Shown: piece after piece, positions 8,085 through 17,137 of the stretch
Position numbering within the stretch: the stretch's first letter is position 1
Layout: every line of letters begins with the position of its first letter
Assembly (NCBI GenBank): GCA_900317685.1
Contig: ONHQ01000010.1
Location: 1-64,000 of the forward strand
From: an uncultured Prevotella sp.
Lineage (GTDB): Bacteria > Bacteroidota > Bacteroidia > Bacteroidales > Bacteroidaceae
Length of the DNA: 64,000 bases
Reading direction: 5' to 3'
Position numbers and translations under genes: made by a program
The notes under the pieces: model-generated
What the model saw: only the letters and a program-made list of their open reading frames with translations
What the model was told of the DNA's origin: nothing
The model's database searches: none

Positions 8085-8639
8085 ATGAAGCGATTGTTAT
8101 TTGTCATGCAGCTGTTGCTCTTATGCAGCACGCTGGCACTCGCAAAGCCCAACATCGGGCTCGGTATTCTGAAAGGACAGCACCGCATACACTGGACAAT
8201 GGACTGGACACAGCTGACCATCGAGGGCATGAAACCAAAAGAATGGTTGGAATTCCGCCAGGCCGAGCAACCGGAGTACGACGCGAAATATGAACTGGAG
8301 AGTCAGCTCAAGCCGCGCATCCTCGACATGGTGGCCGGTGCCAACTCCAAGCTGATGGCCAAACAGATGATTCTCTGCAGCGACAGTGACTGTGTCTACA
8401 CGATCGTCCTGCAACCTGTCAGCATGAGCAAGAAGGGCAACTGCACCGTGAAATGCTTCGTCAAGGAGACACAGAGCGGCAAACAGGCCTACGAATTCTT
8501 TGTTCTGGGCCGCGGCGGCGTCTTCGGCTCGATGAGCAACCTCTGGGGCGACGGCTTCCAAAACGCCGGACGGCGCATGGGCAAGATGATCCTCAACGGA
8601 GTGGCAGATAACAGTAGCAACAAAAAAGTGTGGGATTAA
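8085..8639 (+). CDS. Exported protein of unknown function in the polyene operon
   Basis: A 184-residue protein with a clear signal peptide (MKRLLFVMQLLLLCSTLALA), so it acts in the periplasm or outer membrane. I do not recognise the family. The mature part is mixed alpha/beta, with a pair of cysteines in MILCSDSDCVY, a strand-rich centre, and a glycine-rich end (FFVLGRGGVFGSMSNLWGDG) that could be an amphipathic or membrane-near helix. An AAGGAAAG ribosome site sits just before the ATG. Its place between ketosynthase and methyltransferase suggests a role in polyene handling or transport. Confidence 0.65.
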   Translation: MKRLLFVMQLLLLCSTLALAKPNIGLGILKGQHRIHWTMDWTQLTIEGMKPKEWLEFRQAEQPEYDAKYELESQLKPRILDMVAGANSKLMAKQMILCSDSDCVYTIVLQPVSMSKKGNCTVKCFVKETQSGKQAYEFFVLGRGGVFGSMSNLWGDGFQNAGRRMGKMILNGVADNSSNKKVWD

Positions 8640-8687
8640 GAGTTTGACAAACATAATTCGTAACGCCACATCACAGAATATCGTCCT

Positions 8688-9800
8688 ATGCATCTGTCCG
8701 ACTGTTTAAAAGAAAGATACACCCGTGAGCATCTCAGCGCCCGCGAGGCCCAGCGACTGGCCGAATTCATCGCTTGGGGACCGGCGATTTTTCAGGCATC
8801 ACGACTGATGGTGAACTTCGGCATCCTCGACCTCTTGCGCGACAGCGAGCAAGGACTCACACGCCAGGAAATCGTGGATAAGACCCATCTGAGCGACTAT
8901 GCCGTGAAATGTCTGTTGGAAGCGTCGCTGGCCATCGGCACCATACTCGTCAACCCCGACAACGACCGCTACATGATCTCGAAGACGGGATGGTTTCTGC
9001 TCAACGATCCGGCCACGCGCGTGAACCTTGATTTCAACCACGACGTGAACTATGAAGGCTGGTTCCACCTTGAGGAGTCGCTCCGCAACGGCAAGCCTGA
9101 AGGCCTGCGCCATTTCGGATCGTGGCCCACCATCTACGAGGGTCTGTCGGCACTGCCCCCGAAAGTACAGAAGAGCTGGTTTGGCTTTGACCATTTCTAC
9201 AGCGATTCCTCGTTCCCCGACGCCCTGCGGATCGTCTTCGACGAGCACCACGTGCGCACACTCTACGACGTCGGTGGCAACACAGGCAAGTGGGCCCTGC
9301 GCTGCGTAGCGCATAGCCCGGAGGCCCGCGTCACCGTCCTCGACCTGCCGCAGCAGATCGGACTGATGCAGAAAAACATCCAAGGACAGCCCGGCAGCGA
9401 CCGCATCACGGGCTACCCCATCGACCTGCTCGATGAGCAACAGGCGTTCCCCCTGATGGACGACGGCCCCGACGCCATCTGGATGAGTCAGTTTCTCGAC
9501 TGCTTCAGCATGCCGCAGATCGTCAGCATCCTCCGTCGTGCCGCCAAGGCCATGAAGCCACAGACACGCCTCTACATCATGGAGACGCTCTGGGACCGAC
9601 AGAAATATGAGCCCGCCACGCTGTGCCTGACGCTCACCTCGCTCTACTTCACCGCCCTGGCCAACGGCAATTCCAAGATGTACAACACCGAGGACATGGA
9701 GCAGTGTATCCACGAGGCCGGACTGGAAATAGAGAACATTCACGACCACCTCGGCCAAGGTCACTCGATCATCGTGGTCAGACAACCCAAAGAGAAATAA
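8688..9800 (+). CDS. SAM-dependent O-methyltransferase
   Basis: A 370-residue methyltransferase of the plant-COMT/bacterial O-methyltransferase type. The N-terminal part (residues 1-110) is a helical dimerisation and winged-helix domain (LTRQEIVDKTHLSDYAVKCL). The C-terminal Rossmann domain has the SAM motif LYDVGGNTGKWAL and the acidic ribose-binding VTVLDLPQQ. In aryl polyene and flexirubin pathways such enzymes methylate the phenolic head group; that substrate is inferred from the neighbours. The next gene begins 14 bases downstream. Confidence 0.85.
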   Translation: MHLSDCLKERYTREHLSAREAQRLAEFIAWGPAIFQASRLMVNFGILDLLRDSEQGLTRQEIVDKTHLSDYAVKCLLEASLAIGTILVNPDNDRYMISKTGWFLLNDPATRVNLDFNHDVNYEGWFHLEESLRNGKPEGLRHFGSWPTIYEGLSALPPKVQKSWFGFDHFYSDSSFPDALRIVFDEHHVRTLYDVGGNTGKWALRCVAHSPEARVTVLDLPQQIGLMQKNIQGQPGSDRITGYPIDLLDEQQAFPLMDDGPDAIWMSQFLDCFSMPQIVSILRRAAKAMKPQTRLYIMETLWDRQKYEPATLCLTLTSLYFTALANGNSKMYNTEDMEQCIHEAGLEIENIHDHLGQGHSIIVVRQPKEK

Positions 9801-9813
9801 CATTCAATCATTT

Positions 9814-10056
9814 ATGGAAAGAAAAGAAATAGAAGAGAAAGTAAGAAACTTCATGGTCGACGAACTGGAAATCGACGAGGAAAAAATCAAACCGGAGGCT
9901 AAGCTCAAGGACGACCTGGGCATTGACAGCCTCGACTTTGTCGACATCGTCGTCATCGTGGAGAAGAACTTTGGCTTTAAGATCAAGCCCGAAGAGATGA
10001 AAGGTGTGGTGACGCTGAAGGATTTCTGCGACTACATCGAGACAAAAGTGGGATAA
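9814..10056 (+). CDS. Acyl carrier protein 1
   Basis: An 80-residue acidic carrier protein. The phosphopantetheine attachment serine is in DDLGIDSLDFVDIVV. It would carry the growing polyene chain or the aryl starter. The operon encodes a second carrier (14022-14279), as aryl polyene clusters usually do. No phosphopantetheinyl transferase is in the window, so activation must come from elsewhere. Confidence 0.93.
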   Translation: MERKEIEEKVRNFMVDELEIDEEKIKPEAKLKDDLGIDSLDFVDIVVIVEKNFGFKIKPEEMKGVVTLKDFCDYIETKVG

Positions 10057-10083
10057 GCCAAACACAGCTTGGAGCTCAGCGAA

Positions 10084-10998
10084 ATGCAGAAGCAAGCACA
10101 CGCCGGCGCGTCGGCACAGCAATGGAAGGGCAACACCTTCGGCACGGAACGTATGCTCCGGTGGCTCATCGTGGTGCTACGCCACAGCCCAGTGACGGTG
10201 TGGTATGCCTTCGCGGCGGTCTGTGTGGTTCCGTTTTGTCTGATCTTCTCGCCCGGCGCGCATTGTGCCTACCGCTATTTCCGTCGCCGCTGGCAGGCGG
10301 GCCGGCTGCGGGCCGTGTGGCAGACCTTTGTCAACCATGTCTACTTCTCGCAAGTGGTCATCGACAAGTTTGCGCTCTATGCCGGCAAGCATCTCGCGCT
10401 GAAAGTCGAAGGCTACAACGCCTTCAAGCAGCTCGCCGCCCGTCCGGAGGGCTTCGTCATGCTCAGCGCGCACATTGGATGCTTTGAGATGGCGGGCTAT
10501 GAGCTGATCTCTGACCGCAAGCCTTTCAACGCCCTCGTCTACGGCGGCGAGAAGAGCACGGTGATGGCCGGGCGCCAGCAGGTCTTTGCGGCCACCAACA
10601 TCCACATGATACCGACGAGCAGCGACATGAGCCACCTCTTTGCCATCGACCGCGCGCTGTCCTCGGGCGAAATCGTCAGCATTGCCGCTGACCGCGTCTT
10701 CGGTTCGCCGCGTACGGTCGCGGTGTCGCTGCTGGGCCACACGGCCGCCCTGCCGCAAGGTCCGTTTGCCGTCCCGGCTATGCGTGGCCTCTCCGTCATC
10801 GCCGTCAACGTGATGAAAACGAGTCTGCATGGCTACACGGCTTACGTCACTCCACTCGACTACGACCGTCAGGCTCCGCGCAAGCAACAGATCCGTCAGC
10901 TCGCCGACGCCTATGCCGACGAGCTCGACAAACAGCTCCACCGCTATCCCACACAGTGGTACAACTATTTTGACTTTTGGAAAGAAGACCGCCAATAA
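10084..10998 (+). CDS. LpxL/HtrB-like acyltransferase
   Basis: A 304-residue membrane-associated acyltransferase of the lipid A/lysophospholipid type. An N-terminal hydrophobic helix (VWYAFAAVCVVPFCLIFSPG) anchors it. The catalytic H-x4-E motif is in SAHIGCFEMAG, followed by AADRVFGSPR and PQGPFAVPAMRG as in HtrB homologues. It probably transfers the polyene, or a fatty acid, to a lipid acceptor. The ATG at 10084 follows GGAG; an upstream in-frame TTG at 10069 is less likely. The end lies 44 bases before the next gene. Confidence 0.85.
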   Translation: MQKQAHAGASAQQWKGNTFGTERMLRWLIVVLRHSPVTVWYAFAAVCVVPFCLIFSPGAHCAYRYFRRRWQAGRLRAVWQTFVNHVYFSQVVIDKFALYAGKHLALKVEGYNAFKQLAARPEGFVMLSAHIGCFEMAGYELISDRKPFNALVYGGEKSTVMAGRQQVFAATNIHMIPTSSDMSHLFAIDRALSSGEIVSIAADRVFGSPRTVAVSLLGHTAALPQGPFAVPAMRGLSVIAVNVMKTSLHGYTAYVTPLDYDRQAPRKQQIRQLADAYADELDKQLHRYPTQWYNYFDFWKEDRQ

Positions 10999-11042
10999 CC
11001 TCTTCTCTCCGTAAGTTCACCACCAGAAATGACAAAACACTG

Positions 11043-11507
11043 ATGAATACAGACCCGACAGACTATGCTCACCCCACAGAGGCCGAGCTGCGCGGCATCG
11101 ACGTGCATACGCTGCTGCCACAACAGGAGCCCTTTGTCATGGTCGGCTCGCTGACACAGTTCGACGGGACCACCACGGCAACAGAGACTTTGGTGCGACC
11201 CGACAACCTCTTCGTCGACAACGGAATGCTGCGCACGACGGGCATGATCGAAAACATTGCGCAGACCTGCGCCGCACGCATCGGATACTACAACAAATAT
11301 ATCCTCAGAACCGGCGTGCAGATTGGGGTGATCGGAGCCGTGAGAAAGATGAAGGTGAGCGGTCATCCGCGCGTCGGACAGCAGTTCCGGACTACCGTCA
11401 CCGTGGTGCAGGAGCTTCTCGGCATCACGCTCGCCAACGCGGAAATATCTTGCGAGGGCAAGACACTGGCCACGGCACAGGTCAAGCTGGCCGTCAAAGA
11501 ACAGTGA
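11043..11507 (+). CDS. Hotdog dehydratase-like protein keeping only the catalytic Glu
   Basis: A 154-residue hotdog-fold protein related to FabZ and the ApeP-type dehydratases. LLPQQEPFVMVG matches the FabZ LPHRxPFLLVD start. The active helix reads TGMIENIAQTCA with Glu70 at the catalytic acid position. The catalytic His of FabZ (in HFPG) is missing: the segment reads LFVDNGML, and no histidine occurs between residues 22 and about 107. Active sites of this fold form at the dimer interface. It may therefore pair with the second hotdog protein at 17566-17943, which keeps His but lacks the acid. The ATG at 11043 replaces a TTG start 66 bases upstream. Confidence 0.85.
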   Translation: MNTDPTDYAHPTEAELRGIDVHTLLPQQEPFVMVGSLTQFDGTTTATETLVRPDNLFVDNGMLRTTGMIENIAQTCAARIGYYNKYILRTGVQIGVIGAVRKMKVSGHPRVGQQFRTTVTVVQELLGITLANAEISCEGKTLATAQVKLAVKEQ

Positions 11508-11590
11508 ACAGAGCACAAGCAGATTGTGAACAAACCGCAAGCAAATAGTGAACAGGCCTCAAGCAGATGGAGAACAGGCAGAAAGGAGAA
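11503..11590. repeat. 22-bp tandem repeat, four units
   Basis: Units of exactly 22 bases (first unit AGTGAACAGAGCACAAGCAG+AT) starting at 11503, 11525, 11547 and 11569; the last is the most diverged. The first unit contains the stop codon of the dehydratase-like gene. Confidence 0.8.
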
Positions 11591-11671
11591 CCGTAAACAA
11601 GCCGTGCTGAAACTGCCGGCAAAAGCTTTTCGCGATGACGACAACATGCAGGATGATGCCGCGGAAATGCT

Positions 11672-11690
11672 TATATATAATAAGGTGTAG
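11672..11690 (+). repeat. 19-bp repeated motif, copy 1
   Basis: TATATATAATAAGGTGTAG. Exact copies lie at 22704-22722 (same orientation) and 37467-37485 (reverse orientation). Here it ends five bases before the thioesterase ATG, so it overlaps the translation initiation region. Confidence 0.85.
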
Positions 11691-11694
11691 ATAA

Positions 11695-12141
11695 ATGAAA
11701 GAAATACTCAAAGGCCTCAAGGAGCTCAGGGCGTCGAAGACTTTCGACATCCGCTTCAGTGAGGTGGACTCGATGAACGTGGTGTGGCACGGCTCCTACG
11801 CGCTCTATCTCGAAGACGCGCGTGAGGCCTTCGGTGCGAAATACGGACTTGACTATATGAACTATTTCCACCACCACTGCTATGCGCCGATTGTGGAGGA
11901 GACCATCCGTTACCACAAGCCGCTGCGCTATGGCAGCAAGCCACGCATCGACATCATCTACCGCCCCACGATCGCCGCGAAGGTCATCTTCGACTATGAG
12001 ATCTACGACACCGTGAGCGGTGATCTCATGGCCACGGGCCACTCCGTGCAGGCATTTATCGACACTGATTATCAAATCATTCTGTATCGTCCTGCGTTCT
12101 ATCAGGCGTGGCAGAAGCAATGGGGAGTGTTTGCGGAATGA
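11695..12141 (+). CDS. 4HBT-type acyl-ACP/CoA thioesterase
   Basis: A 148-residue hotdog thioesterase. The N-terminus FDIRFSEVDSMNVVWHGSYALYLEDAREAF follows the 4-hydroxybenzoyl-CoA thioesterase pattern, with the catalytic aspartate in SEVDSMN. Aryl polyene clusters carry such a gene (ApeK); it may release or proofread chains. The stop codon overlaps the ATG of the next ketosynthase (ATGA), so the two are coupled. It follows the 19-bp repeated motif, with little sign of a strong ribosome site. Confidence 0.85.
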   Translation: MKEILKGLKELRASKTFDIRFSEVDSMNVVWHGSYALYLEDAREAFGAKYGLDYMNYFHHHCYAPIVEETIRYHKPLRYGSKPRIDIIYRPTIAAKVIFDYEIYDTVSGDLMATGHSVQAFIDTDYQIILYRPAFYQAWQKQWGVFAE

Positions 12142-13895
12142 TAGAAGTCCTGTCCACAAACATCCTCTCGCCGTTGGGCGAGACCACAGAGGCGAATCTT
12201 ACTGCCGTGCTGCGCGGTGACTCCGCCGTCCGTCTTTGGAGCGGACACTGGGGATTGCCCTACGCTTTCCAGGCCGCGCTGTTCAGCGATGAGCAGACGC
12301 AGCGCTGGATGGTGCCGGGACAACCGCGTTTTTTCTCGCTCGCAATGACGTCGATCAGACAGGCATTGGCCGAGGCACCGGACATCGACCGGCGCCGGAC
12401 ACGCCTCGTACTCAGTACCACGAAGGGTAATGTCGAGGCGCTGACGCTCAGTCCGGGCGATGATGATCAGGCCCTGCCGCCGTCGGCGAGTGCAGACATG
12501 CTGGATGTTCAGCTCGGTCTCGACGGTCATCCGCTCGTTGTCGACAATGCGTGCATCTCCGGTCTTTCGGCTTTGATCGTTGCCTCGCGGCTGTTGCTTT
12601 CGGGCGAGTGCGACAGCGTCATCGTCTGTGGAGCGGAAGTGCAGAGCGCGTTCATCGTCAGCGGCTTCCAGGCGCTCAAAGCAATGTCGGCCCACTGCTG
12701 CCGTCCCTTCGACATCGAGCGCACAGGATTGAATCTCGGCGAGGCTGCGGCAACAATCATCCTGCGGCGCAGCGAAAATACCACCACGCGCTGGCGGCTC
12801 GAAGCGGGTGCGATGGCCAACGACGCTTACCACCTCACCTCTCCCTCGCCAAAAGCCGAGGGTGCCTGCCGCGCCTTGGAGAACGTGTTGCGAGACCACG
12901 ACGCTGAGCGGCTGGCCTGCGTCAGCGCGCACGGCACGGCGACGCTGTTCAACGACCAGATGGAAAGCATCGCCATTGAGCGCGCCGGACTGAAGAGCGT
13001 GCCAGTGGTGGGCTTGAAAGCTTATTTCGGTCACACGATGGGCGCCTGCGGCGTTTTGGAATCTGCGCTGATGATGGCGGCACTCGACCAGGGCCTCATC
13101 CCGGCAACACTCGGCTACAGCGAGCGGGGCGTGTCTGCGCCCATCCAAGTCACCACGGCACCACTGCCGACACAGAAGAAAGCGTTCATCAAGATGCTAT
13201 CCGGCTTTGGGGGTGCCAACGCCGCCGTGTGGTTCGACAAAGAACCAGCGACCCAAGCAACGCAGGATGTCACCGCTTTGTCGTCGGAAACAGACGCTGA
13301 GAAGTCAGAAGCCGACGCTAAGACAGCAGAAGCGAAAGTCTCGTGCCTCCAGGAGGTTGAGATCACACCTACACGTGTCGCCGTTGACGGGCACGAAGTG
13401 CCTTGCCAGTCTGCCGGCAAGGCCCTGCTGACCGAACTCTACAAGCGCATGGTGGGTGACTATCCCCGTTTCTACAAAATGGATCTGCATTCTCGTTTGG
13501 GCTTCCTCGCCGCAGAGCTGCTGCTGAAAGCGGATGATCTCAAGGACGAAACGGCAATATCAGACTGCGCCGTCGTGCTCTTCGGCCGTCACGGTTCGGT
13601 TGTCGCCGACCGCAACTACCTCCGCACGATCGCCACGCCCGATGACTTCTATCCCAGTCCCGAGCGTTTCATCTACACCCTGCCGAATATTGTCACGGGC
13701 GAGATCGCCATCCGTCACCAGCTCCACGCCGAGACCACGTTTATCTATCTGCCCCGATACGACGAGCCCGAGCTGAAACATCTCATTCAAGTCTGTGCCC
13801 GGCAGATTTCATCCAAATACTTGCTCACTGGCTGGATAGACGCGGAGAACGACAAAAACTATTTTGCCAAGCTGAGTCTCTTGCGACGCACATAG
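12138..13895 (+). CDS. Ketosynthase fused to a half-ketosynthase domain (Tyr at nucleophile site)
   Basis: A 585-residue protein. Residues 1-370 form a complete ketosynthase with Cys139 (DNACISGLSAL), His265 (VSAHGTATLFND) and His299 (GLKAYFGHTMGACG). The N-terminus is short. An Ala/Glu-rich linker (residues about 370-400) leads to a 185-residue C-terminal part that resembles an N-terminal half of a ketosynthase, like the Ketoacyl-synt_2 domain. At the place of the catalytic Cys it reads ETTFIYLPRYD, so this half is not catalytic. It may act as an internal chain-length or scaffold part. Compare the protein at 14279-16081. The ATG overlaps the thioesterase stop. Confidence 0.85.
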   Translation: MIEVLSTNILSPLGETTEANLTAVLRGDSAVRLWSGHWGLPYAFQAALFSDEQTQRWMVPGQPRFFSLAMTSIRQALAEAPDIDRRRTRLVLSTTKGNVEALTLSPGDDDQALPPSASADMLDVQLGLDGHPLVVDNACISGLSALIVASRLLLSGECDSVIVCGAEVQSAFIVSGFQALKAMSAHCCRPFDIERTGLNLGEAAATIILRRSENTTTRWRLEAGAMANDAYHLTSPSPKAEGACRALENVLRDHDAERLACVSAHGTATLFNDQMESIAIERAGLKSVPVVGLKAYFGHTMGACGVLESALMMAALDQGLIPATLGYSERGVSAPIQVTTAPLPTQKKAFIKMLSGFGGANAAVWFDKEPATQATQDVTALSSETDAEKSEADAKTAEAKVSCLQEVEITPTRVAVDGHEVPCQSAGKALLTELYKRMVGDYPRFYKMDLHSRLGFLAAELLLKADDLKDETAISDCAVVLFGRHGSVVADRNYLRTIATPDDFYPSPERFIYTLPNIVTGEIAIRHQLHAETTFIYLPRYDEPELKHLIQVCARQISSKYLLTGWIDAENDKNYFAKLSLLRRT

Positions 13896-14021
13896 CCACG
13901 ATCCGCATTTCTATATGCAACACGGTGGGCTTGACAGGCAGAGTAAGGCAACATCCGACACTGAACATACAACAATTCAGAAACATACAACAATCAATAT
14001 AGAACATTCAACATTCCTATT

Positions 14022-14279
14022 ATGGCTGATTTAAATACAGAACTCAAGCAATACATCATCGAAGCTTTGAACCTTGAGGACATGACTCCCGACGACATCG
14101 ACGACGACGCTCCTCTCTTCGGCGAGGGCCTCGGACTGGACTCCATCGACGCGCTGGAACTCATCGTGCTGATGGAGAAGCACTATGGCATCCGCCTGGC
14201 CAGTGCCGCTGAAGGCAAGGAGATCTTCAAGAGCATACAGACCATGGCGGACTATGTCGCCAAGAACCGCAAGAAATAA
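14022..14279 (+). CDS. Acyl carrier protein 2
   Basis: An 85-residue carrier protein with the attachment serine in GLGLDSIDALELIV. Its stop overlaps the start of the next ketosynthase (TAATG), pointing to tight coupling and perhaps a dedicated partner. It resembles the second ACP of aryl polyene clusters. The 126-base gap before it contains imprecise 18-21-base repeats of AACATACAACAATTCA type (13958-14015) and no gene. Confidence 0.93.
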   Translation: MADLNTELKQYIIEALNLEDMTPDDIDDDAPLFGEGLGLDSIDALELIVLMEKHYGIRLASAAEGKEIFKSIQTMADYVAKNRKK

Positions 14280-16081
14280 TGCAGCAACCTATCGTAGTCA
14301 CCGGCATGGGCATCATCTCGGCCATCGGCCGCAACCGGCACGAGACCCTCGCCTCGCTCCTCGACCAGCAGTCGGGGATCGGCACCGTGCGCTATCTGAA
14401 GACCACACACACCGAACTACCGATCGGCGAGGTGAAGATGAGCAACGACGAGATGAAGCGGGCCCTCGACATCCCGACACAGCAGGAGGTGAGCCGGACA
14501 GCACTCCTCGGCATGATGGCCGTGAAGGAAGCACTCGCCGACGCAGGAATCGCTAAGCAGGCAAACGGCACCGACGACGCTATTCCCCGCCGCCGTGTAG
14601 TGCTCATCTCGGGTACCACGGTGGGCGGCATGGACATCACCGAGGCGCACTTCGCCGAGATGCGAGACTCCGGCAAAGCCCATCCCTGCTTGCTCCATCA
14701 CGATGGTGGCGCATGCACAAAGGACATGGCAGAGCACTTCGGACTGTTCACCGACTACACCACGCTGTCCACAGCCTGTTCGTCTGCCGCCAACGCGATT
14801 CTCCTCGGTGCCGACATGCTGCGCGCCGGCGACGCCGACGTAGTGGTCTGCGGCGGTACGGAAGCCCTCTCCCGCTTCCATCTCAACGGCTTCAACGCCC
14901 TGATGATCCTCGACCACCAGCCGTGCCGCCCCTTCGACAACACGCGGGCGGGACTCAACCTCGGCGAGGGTGCCGGTTATGTCGTGCTGCAACGTGAGGA
15001 CGACGCACGCAACGAGCATCTAGAGATCAAGGCTTGGCTCAGTGGCTACACCAATACTTGTGACGCTTATCATCAGACCGCCTCATCACCGCAAGACACC
15101 GGCGCGCAGCTGGCTATGCGCAAGGCGATGGACATGGCGGGCATCGACGCAACCGATATCCAGTGGATTCACGCCCACGGTACGGGCACACCGAACAACG
15201 ACGCCAGCGAGAGCGAAGCCTTGAAAGCCGTCTTTGGCGACGAGCTGCCACTGGTGTCAAGCACAAAAGGCTACACCGGTCACACGACGAGCGCGGCAGG
15301 CGGACTCTCTGCCGTGATGGCCGTGATGGCCCTCCGCCACGGCTTTGTTCCCGGCAACGTAGGATTTTCACAGGCTATGGACGGCGGCATCACACCATTG
15401 GACCATACGCTCCGCACCGCCGTCCACGGCGTACTGGTCAACGCCTTCGGCTTCGGCGGCAACGACACGGCACTGCTCTTCACGGATCACCCCACCGAGA
15501 TGCGCCACGAGACACTGCTGTCCGACGATGACATCGTGGTGGCGGCACATATGGAAAACAGCGGCGTGGAGGCCCTCAAAGACCTCCGGCAGTTTGTGCG
15601 TCCAATGGAGACGCGCCGCATGGGCAAGCTGATGAAGAGCACGATGCTCACTTCGTTGCAGGCCCTGAAGCAGGCAGGCATCGACCAGCCCGACGCCATC
15701 ATCACCGCAACAGCGTGGGGTTGTCTCGACGGCAGCGAACAACTCCTGCAGCAACTCACCGAAGGCGAGGAGAGCCTCAGCCCTACCCTCTTCATGCAAA
15801 GTACGCACAACACCCTCGGCAGCACCGTCGCCATCCACCTCCACGACCACGGCTTCAACACCACCTTCACACAGGGCGACCGTTCACTCTACTGGGCACG
15901 CTATCAGGCACGGCTGTTGCTGCGCCTCGGCCGATGCCGCTCGGTACTCGTCGGCAGCTACGACGAGAGCACACCGCTGTTCGCCAGTCTTATGCAGCAG
16001 TTGGGAATAAAGACAGAACCGGACGTGCACAGCGTGGCAGAGGTGCTCACCCTTGCCCACCAACCGTCGTACACATCGTAA
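14279..16081 (+). CDS. Ketosynthase fused to a half-ketosynthase domain with Gln in place of Cys
   Basis: A 600-residue protein. Residues 1-405 form a full ketosynthase with Cys167 (LSTACSSAANAI), His300 (IHAHGTGTPNND) and His335 (KGYTGHTTSAAGG). Residues 415-600 repeat the first half of a ketosynthase: MGKLMKSTMLTSLQAL, then TATAWGCLDGSE, FMQSTHNTLGSTVA, and the former nucleophile elbow FTQGDRSLYWARYQ, where Gln532 stands at the Cys position. Gln at this site is the hallmark of chain-length factors in type II polyketide synthases. The C-terminal histidine-bearing half is absent. The gene partner is the carrier protein directly upstream. Confidence 0.88.
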   Translation: MQQPIVVTGMGIISAIGRNRHETLASLLDQQSGIGTVRYLKTTHTELPIGEVKMSNDEMKRALDIPTQQEVSRTALLGMMAVKEALADAGIAKQANGTDDAIPRRRVVLISGTTVGGMDITEAHFAEMRDSGKAHPCLLHHDGGACTKDMAEHFGLFTDYTTLSTACSSAANAILLGADMLRAGDADVVVCGGTEALSRFHLNGFNALMILDHQPCRPFDNTRAGLNLGEGAGYVVLQREDDARNEHLEIKAWLSGYTNTCDAYHQTASSPQDTGAQLAMRKAMDMAGIDATDIQWIHAHGTGTPNNDASESEALKAVFGDELPLVSSTKGYTGHTTSAAGGLSAVMAVMALRHGFVPGNVGFSQAMDGGITPLDHTLRTAVHGVLVNAFGFGGNDTALLFTDHPTEMRHETLLSDDDIVVAAHMENSGVEALKDLRQFVRPMETRRMGKLMKSTMLTSLQALKQAGIDQPDAIITATAWGCLDGSEQLLQQLTEGEESLSPTLFMQSTHNTLGSTVAIHLHDHGFNTTFTQGDRSLYWARYQARLLLRLGRCRSVLVGSYDESTPLFASLMQQLGIKTEPDVHSVAEVLTLAHQPSYTS

Positions 16082-16093
16082 ACGCTCACGCCT

Positions 16094-16450
16094 ATGTGGA
16101 AGATTCTCCCCCTCGCTCTCGTGCAGAGCATCTTGCTCGCAGCCGGTCAGGTGTTTCTGAAGGTAGCCTTGGCGCGCATGGCTACGTTCTCGTGGACATG
16201 GCGCTTCTGGGGCAAGCTGCTCGTCAACTGGCCTTTCGCCCTGTGCGGTCTCTGTTTCTTAGCAGCCTCCCTGCTGTGGATGTACATGGTCAAGACATTC
16301 CCGCTGAGCCTCGTCTATCCGATGATCTCACTGAGCTATGTCTTCGGCATGATCGCGGCCATCGTCTTCTTCCACGAGAGCGTGTCGCTCACGCAATGGC
16401 TGGGTGTACTGCTGATCATGGCCGGTTGCATTCTTGTAGTAGTGAGATAG
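16094..16450 (+). CDS. Small EamA/SMR-like membrane transporter
   Basis: A 118-residue protein with four predicted membrane helices, the size of SMR/EmrE or ArnE/ArnF subunits of the drug/metabolite transporter superfamily. The N-terminal helix carries AAGQVFLKVALA, and the third and fourth read PLSLVYPMISLSYVFGMIAA and WLGVLLIMAGCILVVV. Proteins of this size dimerise to transport. In this operon it may flip a lipid-linked intermediate; the substrate is a guess. It begins 12 bases after the ketosynthase. Confidence 0.8.
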   Translation: MWKILPLALVQSILLAAGQVFLKVALARMATFSWTWRFWGKLLVNWPFALCGLCFLAASLLWMYMVKTFPLSLVYPMISLSYVFGMIAAIVFFHESVSLTQWLGVLLIMAGCILVVVR

Positions 16451-16513
16451 GCACGGAACACATATTTATATATAGGTATAAAAAGACAAGAATATAAATA
16501 TATAAAGATATAT

Positions 16514-17137
16514 ATGAGAAAGATCATTCTTATGATGCTGCTCCTCGTCTGCGGGCTGACAGCAGCATGGAGTCAGAACTACACGCAAGCCCAAGTGCGG
16601 CAACGCATCAATCAAGTGGCGGCGCACATGAGCACACTGACCTGCGATTTCGTGCAGACCAAGCAGTTGAAGATGCTCAAAAGCAAGATGGTGTCACACG
16701 GACGGATGTACTACAGCCGTCCCGACAAGCTGCGGTGGGAATACACCACGCCTTATCAGTATATCTTCATCCTCAACGGACAGACCGTATGGCTGAAGAA
16801 CACAAAGGGCAGCAACAAGATCAATGTGGCACAGAGCAAGATGTTCAAAGAGATCACACGCATCATGATGAGCAGCGTGCTCGGCACCTGCGTATCTAAC
16901 AACCGCGACTTCAACGTCACGCTGCAAGGATCGGGTAATAACTGGAAGGCGATATTGAAGCCGAAGAAAAACCCGATGCGACAGATGTTCAACGCCATCA
17001 CCGTCTACTTCGACATGAGGGCCTCGATGGTGCGCGGTGTGCGCATGGTTGAGAAAAACGGCGACACCACCGACATCGTACTGAAGAATGCCAAAGTCAA
17101 CACGCCCATCAATGCCAAGGTTTTTAGTCTCCATTAG
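16514..17137 (+). CDS. LolA-like periplasmic carrier
   Basis: A 207-residue exported protein (signal peptide MRKIILMMLLLVCGLTAAWS) of the LolA/outer-membrane lipoprotein carrier family. It has the typical features FVQTKQLKMLKSKMVSHGRM, YYSRPDKLRWEY, and a half-barrel of strands such as VWLKNTKGSNKINV. Aryl polyene clusters include such a gene (ApeL), thought to carry the polyene lipid to the outer membrane. Its end overlaps the start of the next gene. Confidence 0.85.
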   Translation: MRKIILMMLLLVCGLTAAWSQNYTQAQVRQRINQVAAHMSTLTCDFVQTKQLKMLKSKMVSHGRMYYSRPDKLRWEYTTPYQYIFILNGQTVWLKNTKGSNKINVAQSKMFKEITRIMMSSVLGTCVSNNRDFNVTLQGSGNNWKAILKPKKNPMRQMFNAITVYFDMRASMVRGVRMVEKNGDTTDIVLKNAKVNTPINAKVFSLH

